Assembly: GCA_041399155.1 (NCBI GenBank)
Contig: JAWKTI010000006.1
Span: 62,001 to 126,000 of the forward strand
Length of the DNA: 64,000 nt
From: Zavarzinella sp.
GTDB lineage: Bacteria; Planctomycetota; Planctomycetia; Gemmatales; Gemmataceae
Reading direction: 5' to 3'
Shown in pieces: positions 47,040-55,863 of the stretch; the first letter of the stretch is position 1; each line of letters opens with the position of its first letter. The notes below the pieces were generated by a model. The model was given only the letters and a program-made list of their open reading frames with translations, searched no databases and was not told the DNA's origin. The translations under genes were made by a program, and so were the position numbers.

Positions 47040-48320
47040 TTACTTCTGGTTCGATTCGCCTTCCGTGGGTTCTTCCAGGCGAACCAGAACCATTTGTTGG
47101 GTGCTTTCCTTTCCAAAGTGGATTAATACAGCCGATTCATCTTCAGAAAAATTGGAAAAGCCTGTTTCAAAGACAATATCTTTCTTGTTATTGATCGACC
47201 AGGCAGCACGCTGGGTCTTCTTATCGATGGAACCAGCCACGGGTAACGTGCTGTCCGCCACTGCATCGTAGTAGTTGCCTTTAATGATGCCCGCTCGGTT
47301 GACTGCCAGTTGAAAAATCCGTTGAGCAGTTTTTTCTTCACCTTGAATCAATCCAAAGACACCGAGAGGCTGAAATTCATCATCTTGAGCAATTTTCGCA
47401 TCTTGTCCGGTACTAGCTAACTTCTCTGCCTGTTCGGCATACTCTTCTGTAGTTGCCACTTTCTCCCCATTTACCCAGACGCTGCCACTATCGATGATCA
47501 CCGTGCTGCCATAGTTGTAAACAATTGGCTGGGTGTTGGCGAGGCCGATAAACGCTGCAGTTGTTACCCATGGTACTGGCCGCCAATAGTTGTAACCTGC
47601 CACCCAGCGGGGTGCTACCCATGCTGTTCGGTGGGCAGTATACCATGTCGGGGTAAAGTAGCCGTAGCGTGTGCTGCGAACGGTGGTTCCTGTTGTTCGC
47701 ATGTAATTGTGGCTGTAATAAGTAGTGCGATGGCCAACGGTTCCGACCCGTGCTCCACCTGGCCCTACTGCCACACCGGCCCGATTTGTCACGGAAGCGC
47801 CACCAAAAGGGGTGGCAACTGTTGATCGCGTTGCACTGCCAGCTCGAACACCCCCATACGGCCCGACAGCCACGCCACTTCGATTGGTAACTGTGGATCG
47901 GCCAACGGGTGTGCGTACCGAAGACCCGGATACTCCTCCAACTCGCACGCCCCCGGCAGGCCCAACGCGGGCACCACTGGCACCTCCACGGGTAACGCTG
48001 TTTCCGCCTGGACCAGTCACACGAACGGCACCAGCACTACCGGTTTTCACCCCACCAAGCGGGCCACGGGAAACGCCACGACCAGCAGCGTGTTGAACAG
48101 TGACACCACCGGGAGTTCGTAATGTGTTGGTTTTTACCGCACCCCGCTGAACTCCACCAAATGGTCCTGTGGAGACCCCGCGGGCAGCCGTACCAGTGCG
48201 TATTCCAGCCGGGCTGACTCTCGCCCCACGCACCGCAACACCACGGCCAAATGCCATTACTGGCAGTGCCGTCACCACAGTTACGAGACCAACCAATGCT
48301 ATTTTGATTGTAAAACGCAT
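47040..48320 (-). CDS. Secreted Gly/Thr/Val-rich repeat protein
   Basis: A 426-residue protein with a signal peptide (MRFTIKIALVGLVTVVTALPVMAFG). Residues 25-205 are made of imperfect repeats of about 25 residues built around GPxGGVRxGxxxxS and TPxGxxxVTxRxG, for example TGPFGGVQRGAVKTNTLRTP, then GPYGGVRAGSATRSTVATP. This type is often labelled as a protocadherin-like surface protein in planctomycetes. The C-terminal half has a compact region (SGSVWVNGEKVATTEEYAEQ) with AEQAEKLASTGQDAK. Function unknown; a cell-surface structural role is inferred. The SnoaL-like gene lies just upstream on the same strand with a 29-bp gap. Confidence 0.8.
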   Translation of the reverse strand: MRFTIKIALVGLVTVVTALPVMAFGRGVAVRGARVSPAGIRTGTAARGVSTGPFGGVQRGAVKTNTLRTPGGVTVQHAAGRGVSRGPLGGVKTGSAGAVRVTGPGGNSVTRGGASGARVGPAGGVRVGGVSGSSVRTPVGRSTVTNRSGVAVGPYGGVRAGSATRSTVATPFGGASVTNRAGVAVGPGGARVGTVGHRTTYYSHNYMRTTGTTVRSTRYGYFTPTWYTAHRTAWVAPRWVAGYNYWRPVPWVTTAAFIGLANTQPIVYNYGSTVIIDSGSVWVNGEKVATTEEYAEQAEKLASTGQDAKIAQDDEFQPLGVFGLIQGEEKTAQRIFQLAVNRAGIIKGNYYDAVADSTLPVAGSIDKKTQRAAWSINNKKDIVFETGFSNFSEDESAVLIHFGKESTQQMVLVRLEEPTEGESNQK

Positions 48321-48349
48321 ATTTTGCTCCTTTACAGTTGTGGGTGTGG

Positions 48350-49300
48350 TTATTTCGTGACTCTGGTTACTTTGACCGGTGGTAGTGCCTCTACAGCAAC
48401 TCCATCAATTTCTCGATCCGTTGTCTGCCAGGTAAAGGCATCTTTACCGATGGGTACAATCACACTGATGGCATACACTTCCGAACCATCTGGCAGCAAG
48501 CCAGTGGACTCGCAGACCCAGCGGTTTTCATCGCGAACCCACAGTCCGTCATTGGTTGTGCCAGAACTGTCAAACATCCACGAACGGATACCACCCGTGG
48601 GATTGGTACCCAGGACTTGTGTGCCGGAACCGATTTCGTTTCCATCTTTCGAAGTAAGGGTATATTTGCCGGTAATAAACACTTTGTTCTTGTCCCACGC
48701 ATACACAATTTTCAGATCAGCATCTTCGCCGGAAGAAGTCCATTCACCCACCAACCAATCGAGATTGCGGGTAGTAACATCAATCGCTGGATCTGTTGCC
48801 CATTCGCTGATCGAAGCTGCCAGCCATTTACCATTTTCCAGCACATGCAGTGCACTGTAACGTGATTCGGAAGCAACTTCATCTTCAGGCATCTTGAAAG
48901 AAATTAAGCCCTGGGCATTCGCTAGTCCACGGGAAAGAACTCGAACTGATTCGATTTTGATCTCGATCACTGCTTTCGGGTGGTTTTTCAGATATTTTTC
49001 CAGGCTTTCAGCAATTTTCTCGCGACCTTGCAAAGTCAGATCATCAACACCAACGTATTCGCCGTCTTTGGTAAATAATTCCGCTGCCGCTTTGGCATCT
49101 CCAGCATTGAATGCCTTCACATATTCGGCAGTGATCGCTTTAATTCCCGCTTCGACATTCGTGATTTTGGCGGGCTGTTCTTCAGGCTTCGTTTGATTGG
49201 GTTGAGGCTGTGCCTGAAGAATCGGTTCTTGTTTGATGAGCCATGCCGCAACTGCGCCGGCAAGGAACATTGCTGCCAGCAAAATTCTTGTGCTTTTCAT
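48350..49300 (-). CDS. Secreted SnoaL-like / SgcJ-EcaC-type domain protein
   Basis: A 316-residue protein with a signal anchor (MKSTRILLAAMFLAGAVAAW). Residues 50-165 hold an NTF2-like fold: GIKAITAEYVKAFNAGDAKAAAELFTKDGEYVG (by positions about 52-84) and GREKIAESLEKYLKNH. The TIGR02246-type pattern is clear. A second part (NLDWLVGEWTSSGEDADL... IRSWMFDSSGT) resembles DUF1579-like lipocalin folds. Enzymatic activity is unlikely to be predictable. It forms a pair with the Gly-rich secreted protein, which suggests joint function at the surface. Confidence 0.8.
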   Translation of the reverse strand: MKSTRILLAAMFLAGAVAAWLIKQEPILQAQPQPNQTKPEEQPAKITNVEAGIKAITAEYVKAFNAGDAKAAAELFTKDGEYVGVDDLTLQGREKIAESLEKYLKNHPKAVIEIKIESVRVLSRGLANAQGLISFKMPEDEVASESRYSALHVLENGKWLAASISEWATDPAIDVTTRNLDWLVGEWTSSGEDADLKIVYAWDKNKVFITGKYTLTSKDGNEIGSGTQVLGTNPTGGIRSWMFDSSGTTNDGLWVRDENRWVCESTGLLPDGSEVYAISVIVPIGKDAFTWQTTDREIDGVAVEALPPVKVTRVTK

Positions 49301-49571
49301 AGTGATGTCACTCAGAGGAGAAAGGAACTGGAATCAAGTTCCAGTGCACTAAAGTTAGCTGAAGGAAAGGCAAACGTTGCATCCCACCCGTCATTCGGTG
49401 GTATCATCAGCTTCAACGCTATTGTACTGTGGGATCGATTACCGCAATATCTGACCAACAAGGAAGTTTTGTGAAATTTTTCTCATTAAATTTGAAAAAT
49501 CTGTTTTCCAATGGCACCAATGATACTGGGCGGTAACGTAAAAAGCTTTACATGCGACACCAAAAAATGTG

Positions 49572-52500
49572 CTATTTTTTCGCAGGAAAATCTGGTCTGC
49601 TGGTGGCTTTGATTGGCTTCGGCAGTGGGTGAGATTTCCATTCTTTCACATCGGCCAGCAGTTCTTTCACTGCTGCTTCCACCTGACGGTCTTTGCCTGT
49701 AGTCATGTCTCCCGGTTGTGGCCAGACAATCACATCCGGTACGGCACCGTGCAATTCCATGTCTTCGCCGGATTCAATTAAGTACCAGCCACGGAAAGGC
49801 ATCCGCAGGAAGCCCACGTCCATGATGGTGGTGCCACCGGTGCTGATTACCCCACCTGCAGTGGGCACACCAACAACCTTACCTCGTTTCAGCGTTTTAA
49901 TGGCGTGGCTGAAAATTTCCGCATTACTGAAACTGTTCTGGTTGCAGAGTACCACAATCGGTTTGTGCCACGTAGCAAACACCGTGCGGTCCTGTGGGTA
50001 ACCAGGTGTATTTCCCCCACGTGGGATGGTGTAGGCGTGTCGTGGCTGCGTGAGTGCGGTCAGCAGCAAGTCGGCAGTGCTGCCACCCCCGTTTTCACGC
50101 ACATCGATCACCAGGCCGTCTTTCCCCGCCCCCGCGTGGTACAAATCTTCCTGAAATTGAGAAAAACTGCTGAAATTCATCGCCTGAATGTGCAGGTAGC
50201 CGCACGTGCCCTTGGAAAGTTCTTCCACCTTTTTGCGGGTTTCACTGATCCAGTGGGGGTACAGTTGAAATCGTACAGAACTGGGGCTGTTCCCAAAAAT
50301 CTTCACCGTGCGTCTTTTCTCATCTTTTCCTAATATTTCCAGCGTGAACTCATGTTTTGGTGGTACGTTCAGGTAAATGGTGTGGTTGAGTTTGGGATCA
50401 ATTTTATTGCCATCAATTTCCAGAATCACATCACCAACAAATAACTGACTCTTCGTTTCTGCTGCGGTCGTATTCGGAATCACTGTCTTCACTTTCCAGC
50501 CCGGCCCTGCGTACGTGGGGTCAAAAATTACCCCCAGGTGGGCCGTGGTTTCATCCCACGTGGCAGAACTTTCTTCGCTGGCTCCACGTCCGCCTCGACC
50601 AGAACCTCGACCGCCAGTGTAAGTAAAGCCCAGGTGGGAGCCATTCAGTTCACCCAGCATCATGCTGACAACGGTGGAAAGTGTTTCCGGATAAGGAGTT
50701 GCGGCAAATGGGCGATACTTTTCCCGCACCGCATCCCATTTGCGATTGCCCAGGTTGCCATCGTACCAATTGTCCCGCATGCGCTTCCAGGCCATATCGA
50801 AAGCTGCCTGATGTTTTTTAGCCAGGTCCGTCTTGTGGTAACAGGAAAAACTATAGGTCGTGGTGGTTGGTGTGACACCGCCACGTTCCCGCAATGAACC
50901 CGGTTTGCCAGCAGAAAGGTAGGTTAACAGGCCATTTTTTAACCAGCGTTGCCCACTGATTGGGGTGGAAGTCAGTAATTTCGGCTTCAGGCTGGAGGGA
51001 AACTCCACCGTGTATATCCCACGCACGTCGCTGACAGTGGCATTGAACGCCAGACGTTTGGAATCGGGCGACCAGAACAGCCCACCTTCAGAGCTGTTTT
51101 GAATGGTAATTCGTTGCAGGCGATCGTGGAGACCATCAAAGTCGATTTCCACCAGGTTATCATTTTTTTTCGGTGCGTCTGGTTCGTCTTTTTTCTCTTT
51201 TGGCTGTTCTTCTTTCGGCTTGCCCTGGCTGGGGAACTTTTTCAGCGCTTTTTCCAATGCCAGATCACGTTCTGATTGGTCGGCATCCGCTTTCTTCAAC
51301 CAGACATAGAAAATATCCACATTATCTTTGGTGTCCCGCTGGCCAGTAAAAGCAATCATTTTGCCATCGGGCGACCAGACCGGGGAATATTCATTAAAGG
51401 GGTGGCTGGAAATATTAACTTTTTTGTCTCCATCCACTTCATGAATCCAGATATCGCTGTTAAAGTCGGAATCCGAAATCGCGTAAACCAGCCATTTTCC
51501 ATCTGGCGACCAGTCGTAGGACGGATCATTCCACGATTCTAGGATACAACGTTGTTTTTTACCATCGAAATCGCACAGATACAGATCCCCACGGGTGCGG
51601 ACAAAGCTCAGTTCGTTGGTTTTGGGTCGCAACTGTAAGTTGGTCTTATCCTCACCATCATTCGTAATGGCCACCTGTGGGAATTCCTGATTCAAAAACC
51701 ATGGTTCTTTGGCCGATTTCCGTTCTGCTTTCCAGATTTCCGTTTTCCCACCACGATCGCTGACGAAAAACAGAAACTTACCATCGTCGGAAAACAGAAT
51801 GGAACGCTCTTCTTCCGGTGTATTCGTAACCTGGCGTGGTTCCTTCAGTTCGGTATCCATCACCCATACATCGCCACCGGCAAGAAAGGCGATTTCCAGC
51901 CCATCGGAAGTAAACGCAACCTGGGTGGCAGAACTGAGCACCTGTTTCAGCTCGTCGCGGGCACTGAAATCCTCATCGTGGGACAAGGAAATTTTCTGCG
52001 GCTTTTCGGATTTCCCAGGCAGCATGACATACAAATCAACCAGATTCCGGAAAACAATCGTCGATCCGTCACGGGAAATGGCAGGCATCACCACGGAATC
52101 ATCCGCAAACTTGGTTAGCTGAGTCATTTTGCCCGCTGCCGTGCGTTCCCAGAGGTTAAAACATCCGCCTTGCCCACTGCAGTAGTAGATGGTGCCATCA
52201 TTGCCAAACATCGGGAAGCGTGCGTCCCAGTCGCCCAGTTTTAATTGTTCAAACTGTTTCGTGGCAAGGTCGTACTGCCAAACCTGACTGCTTTGACTGC
52301 CGGTGTATCCTTTTCGCCACCACGATGGTCCTTCGCGAGTGAACAGCAGCTTGTTTCCTGCCTGATTCAACGCACCCTCAGCGCCGTAGTCGTCGAAAAT
52401 CATTTCATCTGCGAGGCGCTTCGACATTTCCTGCCAGTCAAAAACCTTTTGCAGTCGTTGGCCATTTCGTCTGCTCCAGCCGTTGTCACGCACCGTTGTT

Positions 52501-52877
52501 ACCAGCCAGCCTTTACCATCAGGCAGCCAATCACACAATTGAAAGCCGTTGGTATCAAAGGTTTTCTGAGTAACAGGCCCACCCGTGGCGGGGATGGTAA
52601 AAATCTGCGTTCCGGTCGCACGTCGGCTGGTGAAGGCAATCGTTTTTCCGTCTGGCGAAAACTTCGGCGTAGTATCAGCATCATTAGAAAATGTTAATCT
52701 TTTTGCGGTCCCACCGGAACTGGGTGCCACCCAGATGCTGCCGGCCCAGTCGAAGGCCAGCGTTTTCCCATCGGGGGAAAGTGCCGGGTTATTGGGTAGA
52801 ATGATGGGTGTTGCTGCCTCCACCGATGTGGTGCAGAAGATCAGCGAACAACTGACAATCAACGCAGATAATTTCAC
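49572..52877 (-). CDS. Tricorn-like S41 family protease
   Basis: An 1101-residue secreted protease with a signal peptide (MKLSALIVSCSLIFCTTSVEA). Two blocks of PD40/WD40-like beta-propeller repeats follow (about 25-330 and 340-660; LSPDGKTLAFDWAGSIWVAP, WSPDGKWLVYAISDSDFNSD). A helical C1 region, a PDZ domain (about 790-870; LGVIFDPTYAGPGWKVKTV) and an S41 peptidase core come next. The core has DGLVIDVRENGGGSTADLLL, the nucleophile Ser in NQNSFSNAEIFSHAIKTL and GVPTAGGVISTGG. This is the tricorn homologue layout, acting on peptides. A Lys/Glu-rich insert (KEEQPKEKKDEPDAPKK) interrupts the second propeller. Confidence 0.93.
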   Translation of the reverse strand: MKLSALIVSCSLIFCTTSVEAATPIILPNNPALSPDGKTLAFDWAGSIWVAPSSGGTAKRLTFSNDADTTPKFSPDGKTIAFTSRRATGTQIFTIPATGGPVTQKTFDTNGFQLCDWLPDGKGWLVTTVRDNGWSRRNGQRLQKVFDWQEMSKRLADEMIFDDYGAEGALNQAGNKLLFTREGPSWWRKGYTGSQSSQVWQYDLATKQFEQLKLGDWDARFPMFGNDGTIYYCSGQGGCFNLWERTAAGKMTQLTKFADDSVVMPAISRDGSTIVFRNLVDLYVMLPGKSEKPQKISLSHDEDFSARDELKQVLSSATQVAFTSDGLEIAFLAGGDVWVMDTELKEPRQVTNTPEEERSILFSDDGKFLFFVSDRGGKTEIWKAERKSAKEPWFLNQEFPQVAITNDGEDKTNLQLRPKTNELSFVRTRGDLYLCDFDGKKQRCILESWNDPSYDWSPDGKWLVYAISDSDFNSDIWIHEVDGDKKVNISSHPFNEYSPVWSPDGKMIAFTGQRDTKDNVDIFYVWLKKADADQSERDLALEKALKKFPSQGKPKEEQPKEKKDEPDAPKKNDNLVEIDFDGLHDRLQRITIQNSSEGGLFWSPDSKRLAFNATVSDVRGIYTVEFPSSLKPKLLTSTPISGQRWLKNGLLTYLSAGKPGSLRERGGVTPTTTTYSFSCYHKTDLAKKHQAAFDMAWKRMRDNWYDGNLGNRKWDAVREKYRPFAATPYPETLSTVVSMMLGELNGSHLGFTYTGGRGSGRGGRGASEESSATWDETTAHLGVIFDPTYAGPGWKVKTVIPNTTAAETKSQLFVGDVILEIDGNKIDPKLNHTIYLNVPPKHEFTLEILGKDEKRRTVKIFGNSPSSVRFQLYPHWISETRKKVEELSKGTCGYLHIQAMNFSSFSQFQEDLYHAGAGKDGLVIDVRENGGGSTADLLLTALTQPRHAYTIPRGGNTPGYPQDRTVFATWHKPIVVLCNQNSFSNAEIFSHAIKTLKRGKVVGVPTAGGVISTGGTTIMDVGFLRMPFRGWYLIESGEDMELHGAVPDVIVWPQPGDMTTGKDRQVEAAVKELLADVKEWKSHPLPKPIKATSRPDFPAKK

Positions 52878-53080
52878 GCGTAACTCCTTGATGGGGATGA
52901 ACTTCCGGTAGATTTGTTCTAGACGTTCTTCTGGGCGATGCTACTAAAAATATTTTTGTTTCCAGTTCGATTTTGTAACGGACATTTCACTTCTATTGCA
53001 CCACTGATAGGATTGCGGGAGAGAAATAAACCATTTCTCCTGCTGAAACTTGTACGGAAATCCGGTAAAGGAATGAACTC

Positions 53081-53581
53081 ATGAGTGTTCCATATGTTTT
53101 GAACCCTGAACTCGACCTGGTTCTGGAGCGGGTCGTTGATGTGCCTCAAGAGCAAATTTGGGCAGCATGGACAATCGCCGAACACCTGAAAGCCTGGTTC
53201 TGCCCACGCCCGTGGTCGCTTGCAGCGTGCGAAATCAATCTCATTGCTGGCGGTGCGTTCAATACCACGATGCGTTCGCCAGAAGGAGAGGAATTTCCCT
53301 GCGATGGGTGCTATCTGGAAGTAATACCACCCCACCGGCTGGTTTTTACATCGGTATTGAAGGAAGGATTTCGCCCTGTCCCACAGAGCGAACTGCCGTT
53401 TACCGCGATTATTGAACTGGAATCGGTGCCAGGTGGGACAAAATATACTGCCCGGGCGATGCACGCCACCGCAGAAGGTTGCCAGCAGCACGTGGCGATG
53501 GGCTTTCATGAGGGGTGGAATGCTGCTTTGGATCAGTTGGTGGAATATGCGAAGGCAACCTGGCCAGCATCTACCATCTGA
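53081..53581 (+). CDS. SRPBCC/AHSA1-type protein
   Basis: A 166-residue START-like fold protein. The N-terminus LDLVLERVVDVPQEQIWAAWTIAEHLKAWF and the end GFHEGWNAALDQLVEYAK are the usual AHSA1 borders, with GGAFNTTMRSPEGEEFPCDG and LVFTSVLKEGF between them. Such proteins bind small hydrophobic ligands or act as Hsp90 co-chaperone-like domains; the single-domain bacterial members often travel with ArsR-type regulators, which is not the case here. The ligand is unknown. The start ATG at 53081 is clear. Confidence 0.88.
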   Translation: MSVPYVLNPELDLVLERVVDVPQEQIWAAWTIAEHLKAWFCPRPWSLAACEINLIAGGAFNTTMRSPEGEEFPCDGCYLEVIPPHRLVFTSVLKEGFRPVPQSELPFTAIIELESVPGGTKYTARAMHATAEGCQQHVAMGFHEGWNAALDQLVEYAKATWPASTI

Positions 53582-53634
53582 TGCGGCACGGTGACGCGAA
53601 ACAACGGAAATGCGATTCTTGAAGCCATTGTGTA

Positions 53635-54294
53635 TTAAACAATGAGTGGACTACGCAGCCATGACATGTACCAATCGGAAAACGTCATTTGCTTTGAGTC
53701 AGACCTGAGGGGAGAAATACCTAGATCGTCTACTCGCTCGTCAGCCCACACAAAGCCCTTTTGCGGCCCGTTGATGACCAACCAATGACGAATCGCACAG
53801 CCCAGGTGGCAGATTGGAATTGCCCCATTCATGATCTTTGGATTCCAATAATGCTCGTTAAGTTCTTTGTCCCATTCCTCCATCATGCGGTCTTCTTCTT
53901 CAATTGGAGTGGAAGGACCGGGATCAGGCAATTTTGCCCAAAATGAAGTGGGAAGATTCCATTCCATTTGATGTTGAAACTCGGCGGACAAGTCGCCTAC
54001 CAAATACCCGCCTTCCCATGATTGAAAATCGCGGAAGTCGTCATGCTCACCGAATCGAAATACACCGTAATAGGGCCCCGCCCCACCGTTGCCGATTTCG
54101 GTGATGAACTCACGATAATCCTCTGGTAGCTTCACGCCGTACTTCGCTTCAAATTCCTGTATTTGTTGGATGGGAAGCGGCGGATTCAATTCGTACCGAT
54201 GCACTGTAGAACCGAAGACCTTAAAACCCGGATCTTTGCACTTAAGATCAGCAAGCATGCAGGTTACGGTCGACTTATCGAATGGTGTAGCCAT
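53635..54294 (-). CDS. SMI1/KNR4 (SUKH) family protein, likely immunity protein
   Basis: A 219-residue protein of the SUKH superfamily. The core is PIQQIQEFEAKYGVKLPEDYREFITEIGNGG (positions about 40-70), then GVFRFGEHDDFRDFQSWEGG and CHLGCAIRHWLVINGPQKGFVW, with W, G and the C-terminal strand pattern as expected. SUKH proteins serve as immunity factors for many nuclease and deaminase toxins. No toxin gene is next to it now, but it lies at the edge of the second toxin island. I chose the ATG at 54294 (MATPFDKSTV); the extra upstream codons lie in a palindromic repeat. Confidence 0.82.
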   Translation of the reverse strand: MATPFDKSTVTCMLADLKCKDPGFKVFGSTVHRYELNPPLPIQQIQEFEAKYGVKLPEDYREFITEIGNGGAGPYYGVFRFGEHDDFRDFQSWEGGYLVGDLSAEFQHQMEWNLPTSFWAKLPDPGPSTPIEEEDRMMEEWDKELNEHYWNPKIMNGAIPICHLGCAIRHWLVINGPQKGFVWADERVDDLGISPLRSDSKQMTFSDWYMSWLRSPLIV

Positions 54295-54312
54295 GGTTAT
54301 CGCCTGTCTAGT

Positions 54313-54376
54313 TCGCGATTGAGCAGAGTCGCGGAGTTGATGAGGAAGCGATTCCTGCTCCAATCGCTCACTTCAG
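54313..54376. repeat. Palindromic repeat, copy 2 (shared with 6989-7050)
   Basis: Contains CGCGATTGAGCAGAGTCGC and CTGCTCCAATCGCTCAC, an imperfect inverted repeat that aligns with the segment at 6989-7050. It lies just before the start of the SUKH gene. Confidence 0.55.
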
Positions 54377-54573
54377 CCGCCTGCGGGCGTCACCATAGTA
54401 TATCCTCAATCGCTGCTAACGTTAAGCCAGCCTAACGACCAGTATTACCCGGTTGCCAAGCGCCAACTTGGGAGAATTGTTTGGTTCGTCGGCCTTCTCT
54501 CATCACGGCATTGGGGGTAAAAATCTTGCCGACTGTATGCGATCATCGCCGAACGGGAGTAGATTGTTGCAGG

Positions 54574-54957
54574 CTAAGTTGTTCCAGAACTGGATTCATG
54601 CCTGGCGAGATCTCTACCCAGATAATCAATGAACATTTTGCCGTAGTACTCGCATCCTTTCGAGGTGGTGTCTACCTGGTGCTCATAGATATTCCTGATT
54701 TCAACACGTACTCCCGTCAGCAACCGCGCGTAATGCTCTTGAAGCATCAACCATCCTGCTTCCATGCCGCGCAAGAGATCCGGAAACCATCTCACTGTGA
54801 CCGAATCTGCGTTTGAAGAAGTGGTAATATGAATGCCTTCAACTTCTGGTGCTGGAATTGCTGCGTAATCAAACATGCACCAGAAGCCGCGTCCACCGAA
54901 GTTGATATGCATACGATATCGACCGGTGTACGCTTCACTAATCATGTATCGTACCAC
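54574..54957 (-). CDS. Small EF-G domain IV-like protein
   Basis: A 127-residue protein. The N-terminal part has TGRYRMHINFGGRGFWCMFDY, and the C-terminal part has VRWFPDLLRGMEAGWLMLQE, TGVRVEIRNIYEHQVDTTSK and GCEYYGKMFIDYLGRDL. This order matches domain IV of elongation factor G (GGRG, xIPAVxxGI, VxxVxIxxxDGxxHxVDSSxxAF). GTPase and other EF-G domains are absent. I chose the GTG at 54957 because GGAGGT lies seven bases before it; an ATG four codons later is the alternative. It lies in the toxin/immunity island, where an immunity role is possible but unproven. Confidence 0.5.
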   Translation of the reverse strand: MVRYMISEAYTGRYRMHINFGGRGFWCMFDYAAIPAPEVEGIHITTSSNADSVTVRWFPDLLRGMEAGWLMLQEHYARLLTGVRVEIRNIYEHQVDTTSKGCEYYGKMFIDYLGRDLARHESSSGTT

Positions 54958-55620
54958 CGATACTACCTCCGCTTCGCACCAAGCATATTGGACTGGCCGG
55001 GCAGACGACTAAAATTAAGCACAACAGTACTTAACAATTTTGATCCGTAACCTGAATAGGTGATTGCCATATTGTTGTGCTGAAACAAGTCTTCTGTGAT
55101 GAAAATTGTTTCTCACCTCTTCAAGTTGTTAATAGTGGGCTTGTAGAAATTGCAGGTTCAATGGATGGAATCTGCTTCTTCCTCTTCAGCTTCTTCTTAC
55201 ATTTTGTAGCCCTACAGTCCAAAGATAAACAAGTTGTCAAAGATCCAGTTAATAGCATGAAATTATTTCCACTAATATATAATATATCCTCGAGCTGCTT
55301 CTTTTGAGCAATTTTTTTCTCGCCGGGACGATTTTTGGCGAAAAATGGCTGTCGCAACTGCTTATTCAGTAATAATTTGCATCGAATCAAACTGTTTTGT
55401 GAATTTTTACAAAATTGATATCACCCCTCTGGGTAGATTTGCCTTGAACGTGTTCTTTCGGGTGGGGAATTTGATTTTTTCGGGTGCGTCTCTTCGATCT
55501 CCAGGTTGTAGAAGGGTAGTTCTGACTGTAACCCCAGGATTTCGCAGGCAACTAATCACCTATCGTGCATGACAAGAAAATCTCCCTGATGCAGAAGCAC
55601 TGCAGGAACGTAAACTTGAA
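54958..55620. other. AT-rich region without intact gene; holds the left island repeat
   Basis: No credible gene is seen in these 660 bp. The segment 55232-55423 is repeated at 59964-60153. The rest shows no repeat, RNA gene or clear promoter. Short frames present here have no start site or coding pattern. Confidence 0.55.
55232..55423. repeat. Direct repeat flanking the second toxin island, left copy
   Basis: From AGTTGTCAAAGATCCAG to AAAATTGATATCA, 192 bp match 59964-60153 with a few mismatches and small indels, including the shared TATATAATATATCCTCGAG segment. Homology ends abruptly on both sides. The two copies bracket 4.5 kb that hold the HINT cassettes and the insertion sequence. Confidence 0.88.
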
Positions 55621-55863
55621 TCATCTATTGATCCAGTACAGCAGCAAGGCTAGTGAAGTCATAAGCAAACTAGTTATATGAATTATCCAAAAGCGATAGA
55701 AACTGTGAGTGTTTGAACGAAAAAATATTAAGAGAATTCTATCTCCAAATATGTATACAGCAATACCAGTAAAAAACAGTACTAATATGTATAGCACTAT
55801 GCCACCTAATTTATTACTTTGAATACTTCCATAATTCGTAAGCAAGCAGCGAACTACCAACAA
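55621..55863 (-). CDS. Small integral membrane protein
   Basis: A frame of up to 80 residues that overlaps the end of cassette 5. It holds two strong hydrophobic segments (GGIVLYILVLFFTGIAVYIF and ITSLLMTSLALLLYW) with a short basic loop FFRSNTHSFYRFW between them. There is no ATG; TTG at 55863 or GTG near 55800 would have to serve as start. As the next gene after the toxin tip it might be a membrane immunity protein. The lack of a good start and the low complexity make this uncertain. Confidence 0.4.
   Translation of the reverse strand: MLVVRCLLTNYGSIQSNKLGGIVLYILVLFFTGIAVYIFGDRILLIFFRSNTHSFYRFWIIHITSLLMTSLALLLYWINR

Noticed and set aside
52919..53509. Minus-strand frame of 196 codons
   Set aside because: It lies opposite to the SRPBCC gene, whose family pattern is convincing.
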